The notes under the pieces: generated by a model | What the model saw: the letters and a program-made list of their open reading frames with translations, nothing else | What the model was told of the DNA's origin: nothing | Databases searched by the model: none | Position numbers and translations under genes: made by a program | From: Novosphingobium sp. | Lineage (GTDB): Bacteria > Pseudomonadota > Alphaproteobacteria > Sphingomonadales > Sphingomonadaceae | Length of the DNA: 64,000 bases | Direction: 5' to 3' | Assembly (NCBI RefSeq): GCF_039595395.1 | Contig: NZ_JBCNLP010000006.1 | Location: 687,001-751,000, forward strand | Shown here: positions 34,275 through 43,553 of the stretch, piece by piece | Numbering within the stretch: position 1 is the stretch's first letter | How the letters are laid out: every line of letters starts with the position of its first letter

Positions 34275-35102
34275 TCATTGCGGCGCGAGTGGCCCATAAT
34301 ACCAGCTGGCGGTCGTTCCACCGTCCATCAGAATATCGCTGCCCGAGATGAATGCCCCCTCGCGGCCCATCAGAAACGCACCCAGAGCGCCGACTTCATC
34401 GGGTGTGCCCGCGCGTCCGGCCGGAGACTGTTCCAGCATCTTGCGATAGCCTTCGCCACGCGGTCCGTTCAACTCGTCATGGGCCAGCGGCGTGATGATG
34501 ATGCCGGGGCTGATGGCATTGATCCTGGCGCCGCGCTGCCCCCAGCGCACCGCTTCGGCTCTGACCCGCAAGCCATTGGCGCGTTTCGACATCTGATAAG
34601 CCAGAAGCGTATCGGTGATGCAATCGGGCTGCAACATGGGCAAGGCCAGCAGGTCATCGGCGGGCGTGGTGGCCAGTTGCCGATCCTGATCGGCGGTGAG
34701 GGCGGGCATGCGGTATCCTGATTGTGAGGAAATCACGATACCGGAGCCACCCGCCGCGATGACCGTGCCGAACACCTCGAGGATCAGCGCCGTTCCATAG
34801 AGATCGACCGCCAGAATGGTCTGCGCGGGCGCCTGCGAGGGGGAGACCCCGGCGGCATGCACCAGGCCCATCACCGCGCCCATGGCGGCGGCCCGCATCG
34901 AGAGCGCCTCGACCGAGGGCCGGGACGCCACATCGACCACAGCCGTTTCGACGGTGAAACCGGCATCGCGCAAGGTCTGGGCCGCGCTGTCGGCGGCGTC
35001 CTGCCGCAGATCGGCGATGAGCACGCTTCTGCCTGCCGCGACGCGGCGGGTTATGGCTTGGCCGATGGAACCGGCGCCAATCAGAACAATGACTTCTTTC
35101 AT
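34275..35102 (-). CDS. short-chain dehydrogenase/reductase
   Basis: The 275-residue protein starts at ATG 35102 (MKEVIVLIGAG), after GAAAGG. The cofactor motif is GAGSIGQAI near residue 9, an unusual form of TGxxxGIG. The catalytic Ser is in VISSQSGYRM and the catalytic pair is YQMSKRAN. It ends with the typical GSDILMDGGTTA. There is an insertion of about 30 residues between the Ser and Tyr strands (near PALTADQDRQL). The reaction is NAD(P)H-dependent carbonyl reduction or alcohol oxidation; substrate unknown. Confidence 0.9.
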   Translation of the reverse strand: MKEVIVLIGAGSIGQAITRRVAAGRSVLIADLRQDAADSAAQTLRDAGFTVETAVVDVASRPSVEALSMRAAAMGAVMGLVHAAGVSPSQAPAQTILAVDLYGTALILEVFGTVIAAGGSGIVISSQSGYRMPALTADQDRQLATTPADDLLALPMLQPDCITDTLLAYQMSKRANGLRVRAEAVRWGQRGARINAISPGIIITPLAHDELNGPRGEGYRKMLEQSPAGRAGTPDEVGALGAFLMGREGAFISGSDILMDGGTTASWYYGPLAPQ

Positions 35103-35179
35103 GGAAGAACCTTTCAACGGGCGCCTGTCCGCGCCTCGGCAGACTTAACGGCAGGAGAGTTGTAACACCGCCTCGGGAA

Positions 35180-35293
35180 GGCAAAAATTTCGGACTCTTC
35201 CGGGGCTTCGCTATAGATCGAGGTGAAGCTCATGGTGCCGAAGCCGATCGGGGAAACCTCGAGGGAGCCAAGGATGCGGGTGCTTAGGATCAT
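35180..35293 (-). pseudogene. aldo/keto reductase N-terminal remnant
   Basis: From ATG 35293 the frame reads MILSTRILGSLEVSPIGFG then TMSFTSIYSEAPEESE, the opening beta-strands of an aldo/keto reductase including the GFGT-M cofactor turn. Similarity stops after about 36 residues, and the frame then runs through unrelated sequence into the SDR leader. The catalytic Asp, Tyr, Lys and His are all gone. A fusion junction with the SDR upstream region probably lies near 35180. The stretch 35294-35572 shows nothing else. Confidence 0.6.
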
Positions 35294-35572
35294 GGTTCCG
35301 TCCTGTCTGGGCACAGGCGCCGACTCGATTGCGTGAGGGGGCGTCCATGGTCGATCAATCTGCGGAGAGCCTTTTTAAACCTGCAGTCCGGGCGTGATAA
35401 GCTGGCCTTATGCGCAAGCCTTTATGAAGTGGGCTCATGAAAGGGTGGAGGGAGGCGGTCCGGCAGGAGGCTCCGCTGGCCGCCCAGCCATTTTTGCATT
35501 CCCATGCCGCTTCGGATAGGCAGTGGCCTTTCACCAGCGCGCCCGGCGCGCCGCCGATGATCCGGACTTGCC

Positions 35573-36088
35573 ATGACCGAAGAGCTGATCCTGCGCCCGC
35601 GCCAAGCCAGCGATGCCGATGCGCTGTTCCCCACCATGTCCGATCCCGAGACGATGCGGTGGTGGTCGCGCGCGCCTTACGAGAATGTCGAGGATTTGCG
35701 CGAAACTTTCGCGAGTGACGCGCAGTCGAACTGGCAGTCATGGGCGATCGTGAAGCCTGAGGACGACCGGCCCCTCGGTTTCGTATCGGCAGGGCAGAAG
35801 CGTGAGGGCCTCGTGGAAATCGGCTATCTGCTGGCCCGCGAGGCGCAGGGCAGGGGCTATGCGCGCGCGGCGGTCACCCTGCTGATCGACCAGCTTTTCG
35901 CGCAGGGGCAGCGGCGGATTTTCGCCGATATCGATCCCGACAACCGGCCCTCCATCGCCCTGATGGAGAAGCTGGGCTTCTCGCTGGAGGGGCGGCTGCG
36001 GGCCGAGTGGCAGACGCATATCGGCCTGCGGGATTCGCTGATCTATGGCCTGCTGGTCGAGGAATGGCCCTCCCGCAAGGGCGGATAG
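35573..36088 (+). CDS. GNAT family N-acetyltransferase (RimJ/RimL type)
   Basis: The 171-residue protein opens TEELILRPRQASDADALFP, the typical start of RimJ-like GNATs. It has the acetyl-CoA pyrophosphate loop near residue 92 (LAREAQGRGYARAAVTLL) and the terminal strand ALMEKLGFSLEGRLR. Substrates in this group include protein N-termini, antibiotics and small amines. The gene ends at 36088, directly abutting the stop of the convergent M20 gene. No operon partner is seen. Confidence 0.9.
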   Translation: MTEELILRPRQASDADALFPTMSDPETMRWWSRAPYENVEDLRETFASDAQSNWQSWAIVKPEDDRPLGFVSAGQKREGLVEIGYLLAREAQGRGYARAAVTLLIDQLFAQGQRRIFADIDPDNRPSIALMEKLGFSLEGRLRAEWQTHIGLRDSLIYGLLVEEWPSRKGG

Positions 36089-37417
36089 CTATTTGCCCGC
36101 AACCATCAGCACCGCCAGCGTCAGCACTTCCATGCCGGTGCGGATACTCGGCTTGGGATCGGGCGCGAAGAAGGGGGAGTGGTTGACCGGCACCGGTTTG
36201 CCTTCCGCCTTATATTTCGCCAGCACCGCCGGATCATAGCCGCCCACGCTGAAGAAGGTGGTCTGCGCCACACCCGCGGCGGTGTATTCGGAGAAATCCT
36301 CGCTGGCGGTCCAGCCCGGCTCGCTGGTGGGGACCAGCGTGACCCGGTCCTTGCCCAGCGCCTGCGTCAGCATGCCCGCCGCCCGTGCCGCCAGCGCCGG
36401 ATCGTTGAGCACCGGCGCCGTGCCATGGATGCGCACCACATCGGGCGCGGGGGCATGCGACATCTGCGCCACGGCGCGCGCCGTCTCGCCCACGCCATCG
36501 ACCAGCAGCTTGCGCACGGCAGGCTCGTAAGAGCGCAGCGAGAGCGCCAGTTGCGCCGTATCGGGGATGATGTTGCCCACCGTGCCCGCATGGAACGATC
36601 CCACCGTCACCACGCCGAATTTCTGCGGGTCTTTCTGGCGGCTGATCACGGTTTGCACGTCCTCGACGAAGCGGGCGCCCATCACGATGGGGTCGATGCT
36701 CTTGTCGGGCATCGAGCCATGCGCGCCCTGCCCGTGGAAGGTGATGACGATGGAATCGCTGGCCGAGGTGGTGGCGCCCTGCTTCACTGACACCTCGCCC
36801 GCCGGGGCCGAGCCGATATGGGCGGCAAAGGCGTAATCGGGCTTGGGAAATCTGGTGTAGAGCCCGTCATCCAGCATGGCTTTCGCGCCCGAGACGACCT
36901 CTTCGGCGGGCTGGCCCACCATGATCAGCGTGCCATGCCACTGGCTCTTCATCCCGGCCAGCGCCTTGGCGGTGCCGACCCACCAGGCCATATGGCTGTC
37001 ATGCCCGCAGGCGTGGTCGACGAAGGTCAGCTTGCCCTCGACCGTCTGCTGCGCGCGGCTGGCATAGGGCAGGCCGGTCTTTTCCTCCATCGGCAGCGCG
37101 TCGAGTTCGGTGCGCAGCATCACCACCGGGCCGGGGCCATTGCGCAGCACGCCCACCACGCCGGTCTTGCCGACATGCTCACTCACCTCAAAGCCCAGCG
37201 CCTTCAGCCGCGCGGCCAGAATGCCCGCCGTGCGGTTCTCCTGAAAGGCGACCTCGGGGTTCTTGTGGAGGTCCTGATAGAGCGCCTCAAGGTCGCTCCA
37301 CTGCGCATCGAAACTGGCATCCACCTGTTTGCGCAGCGCCGCCGGATCGGATTTGGCCTGAACGGTGAGCGGGGCAAGCATCAGGCCTGTGGCGAGCATC
37401 AAATGGAAAGCGCGCAT
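36089..37417 (-). CDS. secreted M20-family amidohydrolase
   Basis: The 442-residue protein has a signal peptide (residues 1-21, ending VQA). Metal-binding motifs of the M20D/hippurate hydrolase group are visible: DHACGHDSHMA, GQPAEEVVSGA, AHIGSAPAGE and the final His in VNHSPFF. The dimerisation lid has FHGQGAHGSMPD. Such enzymes hydrolyse N-acyl amino acids or amino-acid conjugates with one or two zinc ions. The signal peptide places it in the periplasm. The natural substrate is unknown. Confidence 0.92.
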   Translation of the reverse strand: MRAFHLMLATGLMLAPLTVQAKSDPAALRKQVDASFDAQWSDLEALYQDLHKNPEVAFQENRTAGILAARLKALGFEVSEHVGKTGVVGVLRNGPGPVVMLRTELDALPMEEKTGLPYASRAQQTVEGKLTFVDHACGHDSHMAWWVGTAKALAGMKSQWHGTLIMVGQPAEEVVSGAKAMLDDGLYTRFPKPDYAFAAHIGSAPAGEVSVKQGATTSASDSIVITFHGQGAHGSMPDKSIDPIVMGARFVEDVQTVISRQKDPQKFGVVTVGSFHAGTVGNIIPDTAQLALSLRSYEPAVRKLLVDGVGETARAVAQMSHAPAPDVVRIHGTAPVLNDPALAARAAGMLTQALGKDRVTLVPTSEPGWTASEDFSEYTAAGVAQTTFFSVGGYDPAVLAKYKAEGKPVPVNHSPFFAPDPKPSIRTGMEVLTLAVLMVAGK

Positions 37418-37532
37418 GGCAACCTTTGCGACAGAGGGAAGGCGGCGGACCGGTCAGGGCCCGCCACCATGGCACCAGCAGAAGCAAGGCTTGTCAATGC
37501 GCTGAGCGTGGCAAGTTAGCGCATGGTCGGGG

Positions 37533-39479
37533 TCACAAGCTGTTCATGCCGGCCTTCGCCCATCGGCCATGCAGCATTTTTGCGGCTTCCTTGGGCCTGC
37601 GGTCCCGCGTGAAGACGCCCTTCAGATTGAGCGAGCCCACACGCATGATGTTCTGCGATGTCTTGAAATCGGCAAAGGCCCAGGGATGCGCGCCAATCAC
37701 GAAAGGCAGCCCCGCCAGCACATCGAGATAGGTGGCGATCAGGTCGGACTGGAAATCCTCGCTCCACATTTCGGCGGGCTGGGCATGAATGCCCGCCATG
37801 GCGTCCGCGCCGAATTCGGTCACGATGATCGGCTTGGCGCCGCATTTTTCGTGCAGAGCGCGGATCTCGCGTTCCAGGGTCACGCCCGCATCGGCGATCC
37901 GCCCCGATCCGGCATACCAGCCATTGTAGCTGTTGGTGCAGATCACATCGCCCTGCGACACCCATTCGACCGGGCCGCCCTGAACGCTGACCAGCGCGAC
38001 CGGGCGCGTGCTGTCCAGCGAGCGCAGATGGGCAAACATGTCGGCAAAGAAGGCCTTGCCCTTGGCTACCGCATCGCCGGGCGCCGCTTCCAGCGAATGG
38101 AAGGGCTTGGTCAGCGGCTCATTGGCGATCGACCACAGGATGACGCAGGCATGGTTCTTGTCGCGCGAGACCAGATCGGTGATGTCCTCGGTGAGTTGCT
38201 TATGCCGCGCGGCAATGGCGGCGGGGGCATCGGCAAAGGTCATGCTGACCGCCGGCGTTTCCCCGATCACCATGAAGCCATAGCGGTCCGCCAGCATCAT
38301 CGCTTCCTCGGAATAAGGATAGTGCGAGGTGCGGAAGCTGTTCGCGCCGATCCATTTGAGCAGCTCGAAATCGCGCACCAGCGCCGCCAGATCGAGCCCG
38401 CGCCCATGCAGCGCAAAGTCCTCATGCTTGCCGAAGCCGCGCAGATGGACCGGCTCGCCATTGACCAGCAGAGCCTCGCCCTTGACCTCGACCGTGCGCA
38501 GGCCGACCGGCAGGGCATATTCATCCAGCGGCGCGCCACCGCCCAGCCGTGTGGTCAGCGTGTAAAGGAAAGGATCGTTCGGGCCCCACAGGCGGGGGGA
38601 GGGCACATGGATCGTCGCCATGCCCGCGCCATTGCTGACCGACACACCCACCTCGATGGGTGAGGCGCCGCCCGAGAGCGTCAGCCGCGCGGGGCCTGAC
38701 CAATTGCCGGAGACCGCAAGGCGCACATCCACCAGCGCGGCACCGCCGGAGCGCCGCGTCGTGACCGTCAGATCGCGAAGATGGACCGCCGGGACCGAGC
38801 AGAGCCAGACGGGCCGGTGCAGCCCTGAGTAAGGGAAGAAATCATAGGAGGTTTCGGGCAGATCCTCCTGATAAAGATGGAAGGCCTGCGTGTCCGGGAT
38901 GGCGGGCACGCGGTCGATCCGCAGCCGGTTTTCCACCATCACCACCAGTCGGTTGGGCTTGTCTGCATGCACGGCATCGCTGGCGTCGAAGGCAAAGGGC
39001 AGGTGGCCGCCCAGATGCTCGCCCAGCAGATGGCCGTTGAGCCACACCTTGGCGTGATAGACCGCCGATCCGAAGCGGATGACCAGACGGCGGTCACGCG
39101 TTGGGGCGTCGGCGTGAAACTCGGTCTGATACCAGGCGGCGCCAAAGTAGTTCTGGGCATCGTCGAACAGGTCGTTCCAGCTGCAGGGAACGGGAATGCG
39201 CCGCGCCTGATCGAAGCCTTCGAACCAGCGCTTCGCCTCGCCCTGATCCTCGGGATCGAGGCGGAAGTCCCACAGGCCGGACAGATCGCGGGTGGTGCGC
39301 GTCGCGCTTTCATGCGGATAGAGCGGGGTAAAGCGGGGATTGGCCGCGATGTCGGCCTTGCCCGGCGCGGGTGCGGCCACCGCGACATCGGCCAGCGAGG
39401 CGCTGACGGCCAGTCCGGCGCCGACTTCGAACATCTGCCGGCGCGTCATATCCAGCCCGCGGCGTGTCATATCGGCCAT
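37533..39479 (-). CDS. beta-glucuronidase, glycoside hydrolase family 2
   Basis: The protein has 648 residues from ATG 39479. The N-terminus TRRQMFEVGAGLAVSASLA looks like a twin-arginine export signal. The family's sugar-binding, immunoglobulin-like and TIM-barrel domains follow in order. The acid/base Glu is in ILWSIANEP and the nucleophile Glu in PIIVTEFGADAMAG. The segments TNSYNGWYAG and WAFADFKTSQNIMRVG, then GVFTRDRRPKEAA, follow the bacterial beta-glucuronidase pattern closely. It releases glucuronic acid from beta-glucuronides. It diverges from a TonB receptor. Confidence 0.92.
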   Translation of the reverse strand: MADMTRRGLDMTRRQMFEVGAGLAVSASLADVAVAAPAPGKADIAANPRFTPLYPHESATRTTRDLSGLWDFRLDPEDQGEAKRWFEGFDQARRIPVPCSWNDLFDDAQNYFGAAWYQTEFHADAPTRDRRLVIRFGSAVYHAKVWLNGHLLGEHLGGHLPFAFDASDAVHADKPNRLVVMVENRLRIDRVPAIPDTQAFHLYQEDLPETSYDFFPYSGLHRPVWLCSVPAVHLRDLTVTTRRSGGAALVDVRLAVSGNWSGPARLTLSGGASPIEVGVSVSNGAGMATIHVPSPRLWGPNDPFLYTLTTRLGGGAPLDEYALPVGLRTVEVKGEALLVNGEPVHLRGFGKHEDFALHGRGLDLAALVRDFELLKWIGANSFRTSHYPYSEEAMMLADRYGFMVIGETPAVSMTFADAPAAIAARHKQLTEDITDLVSRDKNHACVILWSIANEPLTKPFHSLEAAPGDAVAKGKAFFADMFAHLRSLDSTRPVALVSVQGGPVEWVSQGDVICTNSYNGWYAGSGRIADAGVTLEREIRALHEKCGAKPIIVTEFGADAMAGIHAQPAEMWSEDFQSDLIATYLDVLAGLPFVIGAHPWAFADFKTSQNIMRVGSLNLKGVFTRDRRPKEAAKMLHGRWAKAGMNSL

Positions 39480-39629
39480 CTGTGTCTCTCCCCCTTGTCT
39501 TGTGTGCCGCCTGTTTCGAAGCATGATGCGGCCGTATTGGACTGACCGCCTCTCACGCAAGGTTTGGTCATAAACGGGATGCTAGCTTGGGTTATATCCC
39601 ATGGCAAGCCAATCCGAACGGAAGATTTT

Positions 39630-39661
39630 ACCAATATTGCGGAATCCGCCTTGCAATTGGT
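39630..39661. promoter_or_regulatory. nested dyad between the beta-glucuronidase and TonB receptor genes
   Basis: ACCAAT (39630-39635) and ATTGGT (39656-39661) form an outer inverted repeat. It encloses GCGGA-A-TCCGC (39639-39649). The position between the divergent genes fits an operator shared by both. No GntR-type TTGTCAT site occurs here, so control differs from the neighbouring uronate genes. Confidence 0.4.
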
Positions 39662-39731
39662 CAGGCTAATATGTAGCCGAGTGGCAGATGGATCGCCGTG
39701 AAGCGATCTGCATTTGCGGGGAGATGAAGAA

Positions 39732-41981
39732 ATGACGTCCGCCACTCGTATGATTCATGCATGGCTTGCCGGATCGGCAATGCTGCTGGTTGCATCCGCG
39801 GCTCAGGCCCAGACCGCCCCGCCGGTAGATCAGGCTCCGGCGCCGGGAGATATCATCGTGACGGCGCAAAAGCGGGCGCAGAACCTCCAGAACGTGCCAG
39901 CAGCGGTGCAGGTGGTCAGCGGACAGTTGCTGCAGGCGAATGGCGTGCGGGACTTTGCCGATCTCAACCGCGTCGCGCCCTCGCTGGTGGTCAGGCCAGC
40001 GGAAAATCCGGTCAATGCCTCGGTGTCGATCCGCGGTGTGGGCACCTTTGCTTTCTCCATCGGCGTCGAGCCCAGCGTCGCTGTGGTGGTCGATGACGTG
40101 CCGATCTCCTTTCAGGCGCGCGCCTTTGCCGATCTTGCCGATATCGAGCGGATCGAGGTGCTGCGCGGACCCCAGAGCACCCTCTACGGCAAATCCGCCT
40201 CGGCGGGCCTGATCAACATCGTCACGCCGGGGCCGAGCAAGACGCTCACCGCCAAGGTCAGCGCGCTGGCCACCTCGGACAGCGAATGGCAGGGCAATGC
40301 TGTGTTGTCAGGGCCGTTGACCGACAATCTGGGCTTCCGCACCACGCTCAATTATGACGATTTCGGCGGCAACATCCGCAATCTGGCCGATGGCAAGAAG
40401 GTCAATGGGCGCCGCATCTTTTCGACGCATAACCGTCTGGTGTGGACCCCAAGCGCGAACCTCAAGATCGATGCCGGGCTCGATTACATCAATGGGCGGA
40501 ACACCACCGGGCGGCCCTTTGTCGCTTTGTCGCCCACCGCGCTGCTGCGCGGCAATCCGGCCTATCCCCAGTCGGCCTATGCGCCCGGCGTCACAGTGGG
40601 GCCCAACAATCGCAATGTGGTGAACGATTACACCACCGGCACGCAATATCACGATCTGGCGGAATCGCTGCGCATCTCGCTCGATCTGGGCGGGCCGACG
40701 CTGATGTCGATCACCAGCCATGACAGCTTCCGCCTGAACGATCAGCTCGATCAGGATGAATCCGCGCTGGCCTCGATCAACAACAAGCAGTTCGGCACCT
40801 TCACCTCAAAACAGTGGACGCAGGAGCTGCGGCTGGTTTCGCCGGGGCATGACCGCTTCCGCTACACGCTGGGGCTGTTCTATGCGAATGTCGATTATTC
40901 GCGCGACTTTACGCGCGGGCCCTTCTACTCGCAGGCCCGCTGGTACGCCACGGCCAATCAGGAGCAGGAGGCTGGTTTCGGGCAACTGGAATTTGACGTT
41001 CTGCCCCACACCACGCTGATCGCCGGTGGCCGCTACAGCCATGAGCGGGTGAAGTACACGTTCCTCGACATTCTGGGCAACAACACCTTCTATTCGGGCA
41101 GCGCGGGTGACGATTTCGGCACCTACAAGCTGGGCATCCAGCAGCATCTGGGCGACAATGTGATGGTCTTCGCCACCTATGCCACCGGGCACAAGGGGCA
41201 GACCTATGACCTGTCGACCGGCTTCAACGCCAACCGCACCACGCCGGTGCGGCCCGAGACCTCGACCGATTGGGAACTGGGCGTCCGCACCCAGTTGCTC
41301 GACCGCCGCGTGACGCTGAACGCCACGCTGTTCGATACCCATTACAAGGATTTCCAGGCCCAGGGCATCGAAAATCTGGCCGATGGCACGGTCAATTACC
41401 GCCTGACCAATGTCGGCCGCCTGCGGACGCGGGGCGTGGAGGTCGAAGCCTCGGCGCGCGCGGCGCAAGGGCTGAACATCGGCGGATCGGTGGCCTATCT
41501 GGATGCCACGATCACCGATTTCGCCAATGCCCAGTGCTACACCAACCAGACGGCGGCGCAGGGCTGCGTCCCGGCTGCGGGCGGTGTTCCGGCGCATCAG
41601 AACCTGACCGGTTCGCGTCCGCCTCAGGCGCCGGAATGGAAGCTGACCGCCAATGTGGACTATGCCCATGATCTGGGCAGCCTGCCGTTCCAGGGCGTGG
41701 TGACGGCGGCCTACACCTATCAGAGCGCCATCAACTATTCGCTCAGTCAGGACCCGACGACGGTGCAGGGCGGCTATGGCATCGCCAATCTGTCGATCGG
41801 CATCCGCCAGCCGGAGTGTCACTATGAGGTGATGGCCTTCGTCAACAATCTGTTCGACAAGCACTATTACCAGAACATCACCAATTCGAGCGGCAATTAC
41901 GCCGGGCAACTGGCGATCCAGAGCTATCTGCCGCGCGACTTCGCCCGCTATTTCGGGGTGCGTGCTTCCTATTCCTTCTGA
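39732..41981 (+). CDS. TonB-dependent receptor (paired with beta-glucuronidase)
   Basis: The 749-residue outer-membrane protein starts at ATG 39732. The signal peptide ends ASAAQAQ near residue 27. The TonB box is DIIVTAQKR, and the plug domain spans about residues 45-165 (VSIRGVGTFAFSIGVEPS, then RIEVLRGPQSTLYGKSA). A 22-strand barrel ends at a terminal aromatic residue (YSF). The class imports large ligands using TonB energy. Its divergence from a beta-glucuronidase gene suggests a glucuronide or glucuronic-acid-containing oligosaccharide as ligand. Confidence 0.92.
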   Translation: MTSATRMIHAWLAGSAMLLVASAAQAQTAPPVDQAPAPGDIIVTAQKRAQNLQNVPAAVQVVSGQLLQANGVRDFADLNRVAPSLVVRPAENPVNASVSIRGVGTFAFSIGVEPSVAVVVDDVPISFQARAFADLADIERIEVLRGPQSTLYGKSASAGLINIVTPGPSKTLTAKVSALATSDSEWQGNAVLSGPLTDNLGFRTTLNYDDFGGNIRNLADGKKVNGRRIFSTHNRLVWTPSANLKIDAGLDYINGRNTTGRPFVALSPTALLRGNPAYPQSAYAPGVTVGPNNRNVVNDYTTGTQYHDLAESLRISLDLGGPTLMSITSHDSFRLNDQLDQDESALASINNKQFGTFTSKQWTQELRLVSPGHDRFRYTLGLFYANVDYSRDFTRGPFYSQARWYATANQEQEAGFGQLEFDVLPHTTLIAGGRYSHERVKYTFLDILGNNTFYSGSAGDDFGTYKLGIQQHLGDNVMVFATYATGHKGQTYDLSTGFNANRTTPVRPETSTDWELGVRTQLLDRRVTLNATLFDTHYKDFQAQGIENLADGTVNYRLTNVGRLRTRGVEVEASARAAQGLNIGGSVAYLDATITDFANAQCYTNQTAAQGCVPAAGGVPAHQNLTGSRPPQAPEWKLTANVDYAHDLGSLPFQGVVTAAYTYQSAINYSLSQDPTTVQGGYGIANLSIGIRQPECHYEVMAFVNNLFDKHYYQNITNSSGNYAGQLAIQSYLPRDFARYFGVRASYSF

Positions 41982-41987
41982 TCCTGT

Positions 41988-42011
41988 TGCGGCGGGGTTC
42001 GCTCCGCCGCA
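41988..42011. terminator. hairpin between convergent genes
   Basis: TGCGGCGG and CCGCCGCA form an 8-bp GC-rich stem with an 8-base loop, just after the receptor's stop codon and before the convergent DUF938 gene. It has no strong T run, so it is a weak intrinsic terminator or a stabilising stem. Confidence 0.5.
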
Positions 42012-42026
42012 GCATTGCCTTGCAGG

Positions 42027-42638
42027 TCAGTTTTTGCGGAAGATCAGCGAGAGATTGTTGGCGGGCATTTCGATGGATCGCTCGAAGGTGAGGCCCTGGG
42101 CGTCGGCGCAGCCCACCACATCTTCCACCTCGCGCAATCCCCAGCGGGGATCACGGGCGCGCAGCTCGGCATCGAAGGCTGCATTGCCCGGTTCGAGTGG
42201 CCGCGCACCGCGCCGGTATGGGCCATAGAGATAGAGAACTCCGCCAGCGGGCAGAATACGCCCCGCGCCGCGCATCAGGCCTGCTGTGGCCTCCCATGGG
42301 CTGATATGGACCATGTTGATGCAGACAATCGCCGCTGCCTGATCGATGGGCCAAACCTCCCGAGCGGCATCCAGCTCTAGCGGCGCAAGAAGATTGGACA
42401 GGCCCTCGCTCCGCGCCCAGGCGGTGATGGATTGACGGGCCTCGGGCAGAGGATCGCTGGGTTGCCAGTGCAGATGCGGCAGGTGGCGGGCCATATGCAC
42501 GCCATGCTCGCCCGTGCCGCTGGCGACTTCCAGCACCAGCCCGGAGGCAGGCAGAATGTCGCGCAGAATCTCCAGAATGGGCTCGCGATTGCGCAGGGCA
42601 GCCGGGGCGGAGCGGCGGCCATCCTCGATATCGGTCAT
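42027..42638 (-). CDS. DUF938 SAM-dependent methyltransferase-like protein
   Basis: The 203-residue protein starts at ATG 42638, overlapping the stop of the DUF2520 gene by ATGA. The frame up to 43049 is a shadow of that gene. It follows the DUF938 pattern: SAPAALRNREPILEILRD, the SAM-binding glycine motif VLEVASGTGEHGVHMA, a second site VCINMVHISPW, and the ending MPANNLSLIFRKN. Family members are class I methyltransferase folds of unknown substrate. Coupling to a DUF2520 protein suggests a shared function, not yet known. Confidence 0.88.
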   Translation of the reverse strand: MTDIEDGRRSAPAALRNREPILEILRDILPASGLVLEVASGTGEHGVHMARHLPHLHWQPSDPLPEARQSITAWARSEGLSNLLAPLELDAAREVWPIDQAAAIVCINMVHISPWEATAGLMRGAGRILPAGGVLYLYGPYRRGARPLEPGNAAFDAELRARDPRWGLREVEDVVGCADAQGLTFERSIEMPANNLSLIFRKN

Positions 42639-43498
42639 GGCGTCAGCTCCTTTCGCATATCCTGTGCTGTCGGTTTTCCTGCCCGCTCCAAGGTATCCAG
42701 CGTGGCCAGCGCCATGGCGCGATAGGCGGGCGCCAGATCCGGGCAGCTCCGGTTGATCGCATCGAGATGACGGCGGATGGTCATACCGTCGCCGCGCAGC
42801 AGCGGGCCGGACAGCGCATCGAACCCATGCGCGAGGCTGTTCTCCAGCGCGGCGCGGACCAGCGGCGCCAGCAGCGCTGCGGGATCGTCGACTCCCGCCG
42901 CCTGCAGGGCCTGCAGCGATCCGGCCAGCAGCGTGACCAGATGATTGGCCCCGTGGCACAGCGCAGCGTGATAGAGCGCGCGATGCTCCTCGGCGATAAG
43001 GACGGGCGCCCCGCCCAGCAGGCGCACCAGCCTTGTGGCCCGTTCGCATGCCTCTTCGCCTACCCCGGTGATGGCGAAGCGGGCGCCGACCATGCGCTGG
43101 ACTTCACCGGAGGGATCGCCAGTGAAGGTCATCGCCGGGTGGATCGCGGCAGTGATGGCGCCCCGCGCCGCCAGAGGCGCGAGGGGAGCCACGCCGCTGC
43201 CGCCGCTGACATGGGCCACCAGCGGAGCATGGGCGAAGGCGCCCGCATTGCCCAGATCGGCGACAATGCTCCCCAGCGCGTCATCGGTGACCGCGATCAG
43301 GATGATGTCGCTGGCCTCTACGAGCCGGGCCAAATCGCCAACAGCCTCCGCGCCCCCGATCCTTTCCAGAGCCACCTGAACGCTGCTTGCCGACCGCCCC
43401 CAGATCAGGGGCAGCGGGGCTGAATGAGGGCGCAGGGCCAGGGCAAGAGCTTGCGCCACGCGCCCTGTTCCAATGATGCCGATCCGGTGTTGGGTCAT
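42635..43498 (-). CDS. Rossmann-like and DUF2520 domain protein
   Basis: The 287-residue protein opens with a Rossmann nucleotide motif RIGIIGTGRVAQALALAL. The N-terminal half resembles NADP-dependent reductases of the 6-phosphogluconate dehydrogenase superfamily, with VSGGSGVAPLAPL mid-way. The C-terminal DUF2520 half is helical (HALYHAALCHGANHLVTLL-like). Related proteins have been compared to ketopantoate or pyrroline-5-carboxylate reductases. The reaction is unknown. It overlaps the DUF938 gene. Confidence 0.87.
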   Translation of the reverse strand: MTQHRIGIIGTGRVAQALALALRPHSAPLPLIWGRSASSVQVALERIGGAEAVGDLARLVEASDIILIAVTDDALGSIVADLGNAGAFAHAPLVAHVSGGSGVAPLAPLAARGAITAAIHPAMTFTGDPSGEVQRMVGARFAITGVGEEACERATRLVRLLGGAPVLIAEEHRALYHAALCHGANHLVTLLAGSLQALQAAGVDDPAALLAPLVRAALENSLAHGFDALSGPLLRGDGMTIRRHLDAINRSCPDLAPAYRAMALATLDTLERAGKPTAQDMRKELTP

Positions 43499-43553
43499 GG
43501 CCGCCTCTCTATCGGCAGACCCTGCGCTTGGCTACCGGGCGCAACTCAGGCCT

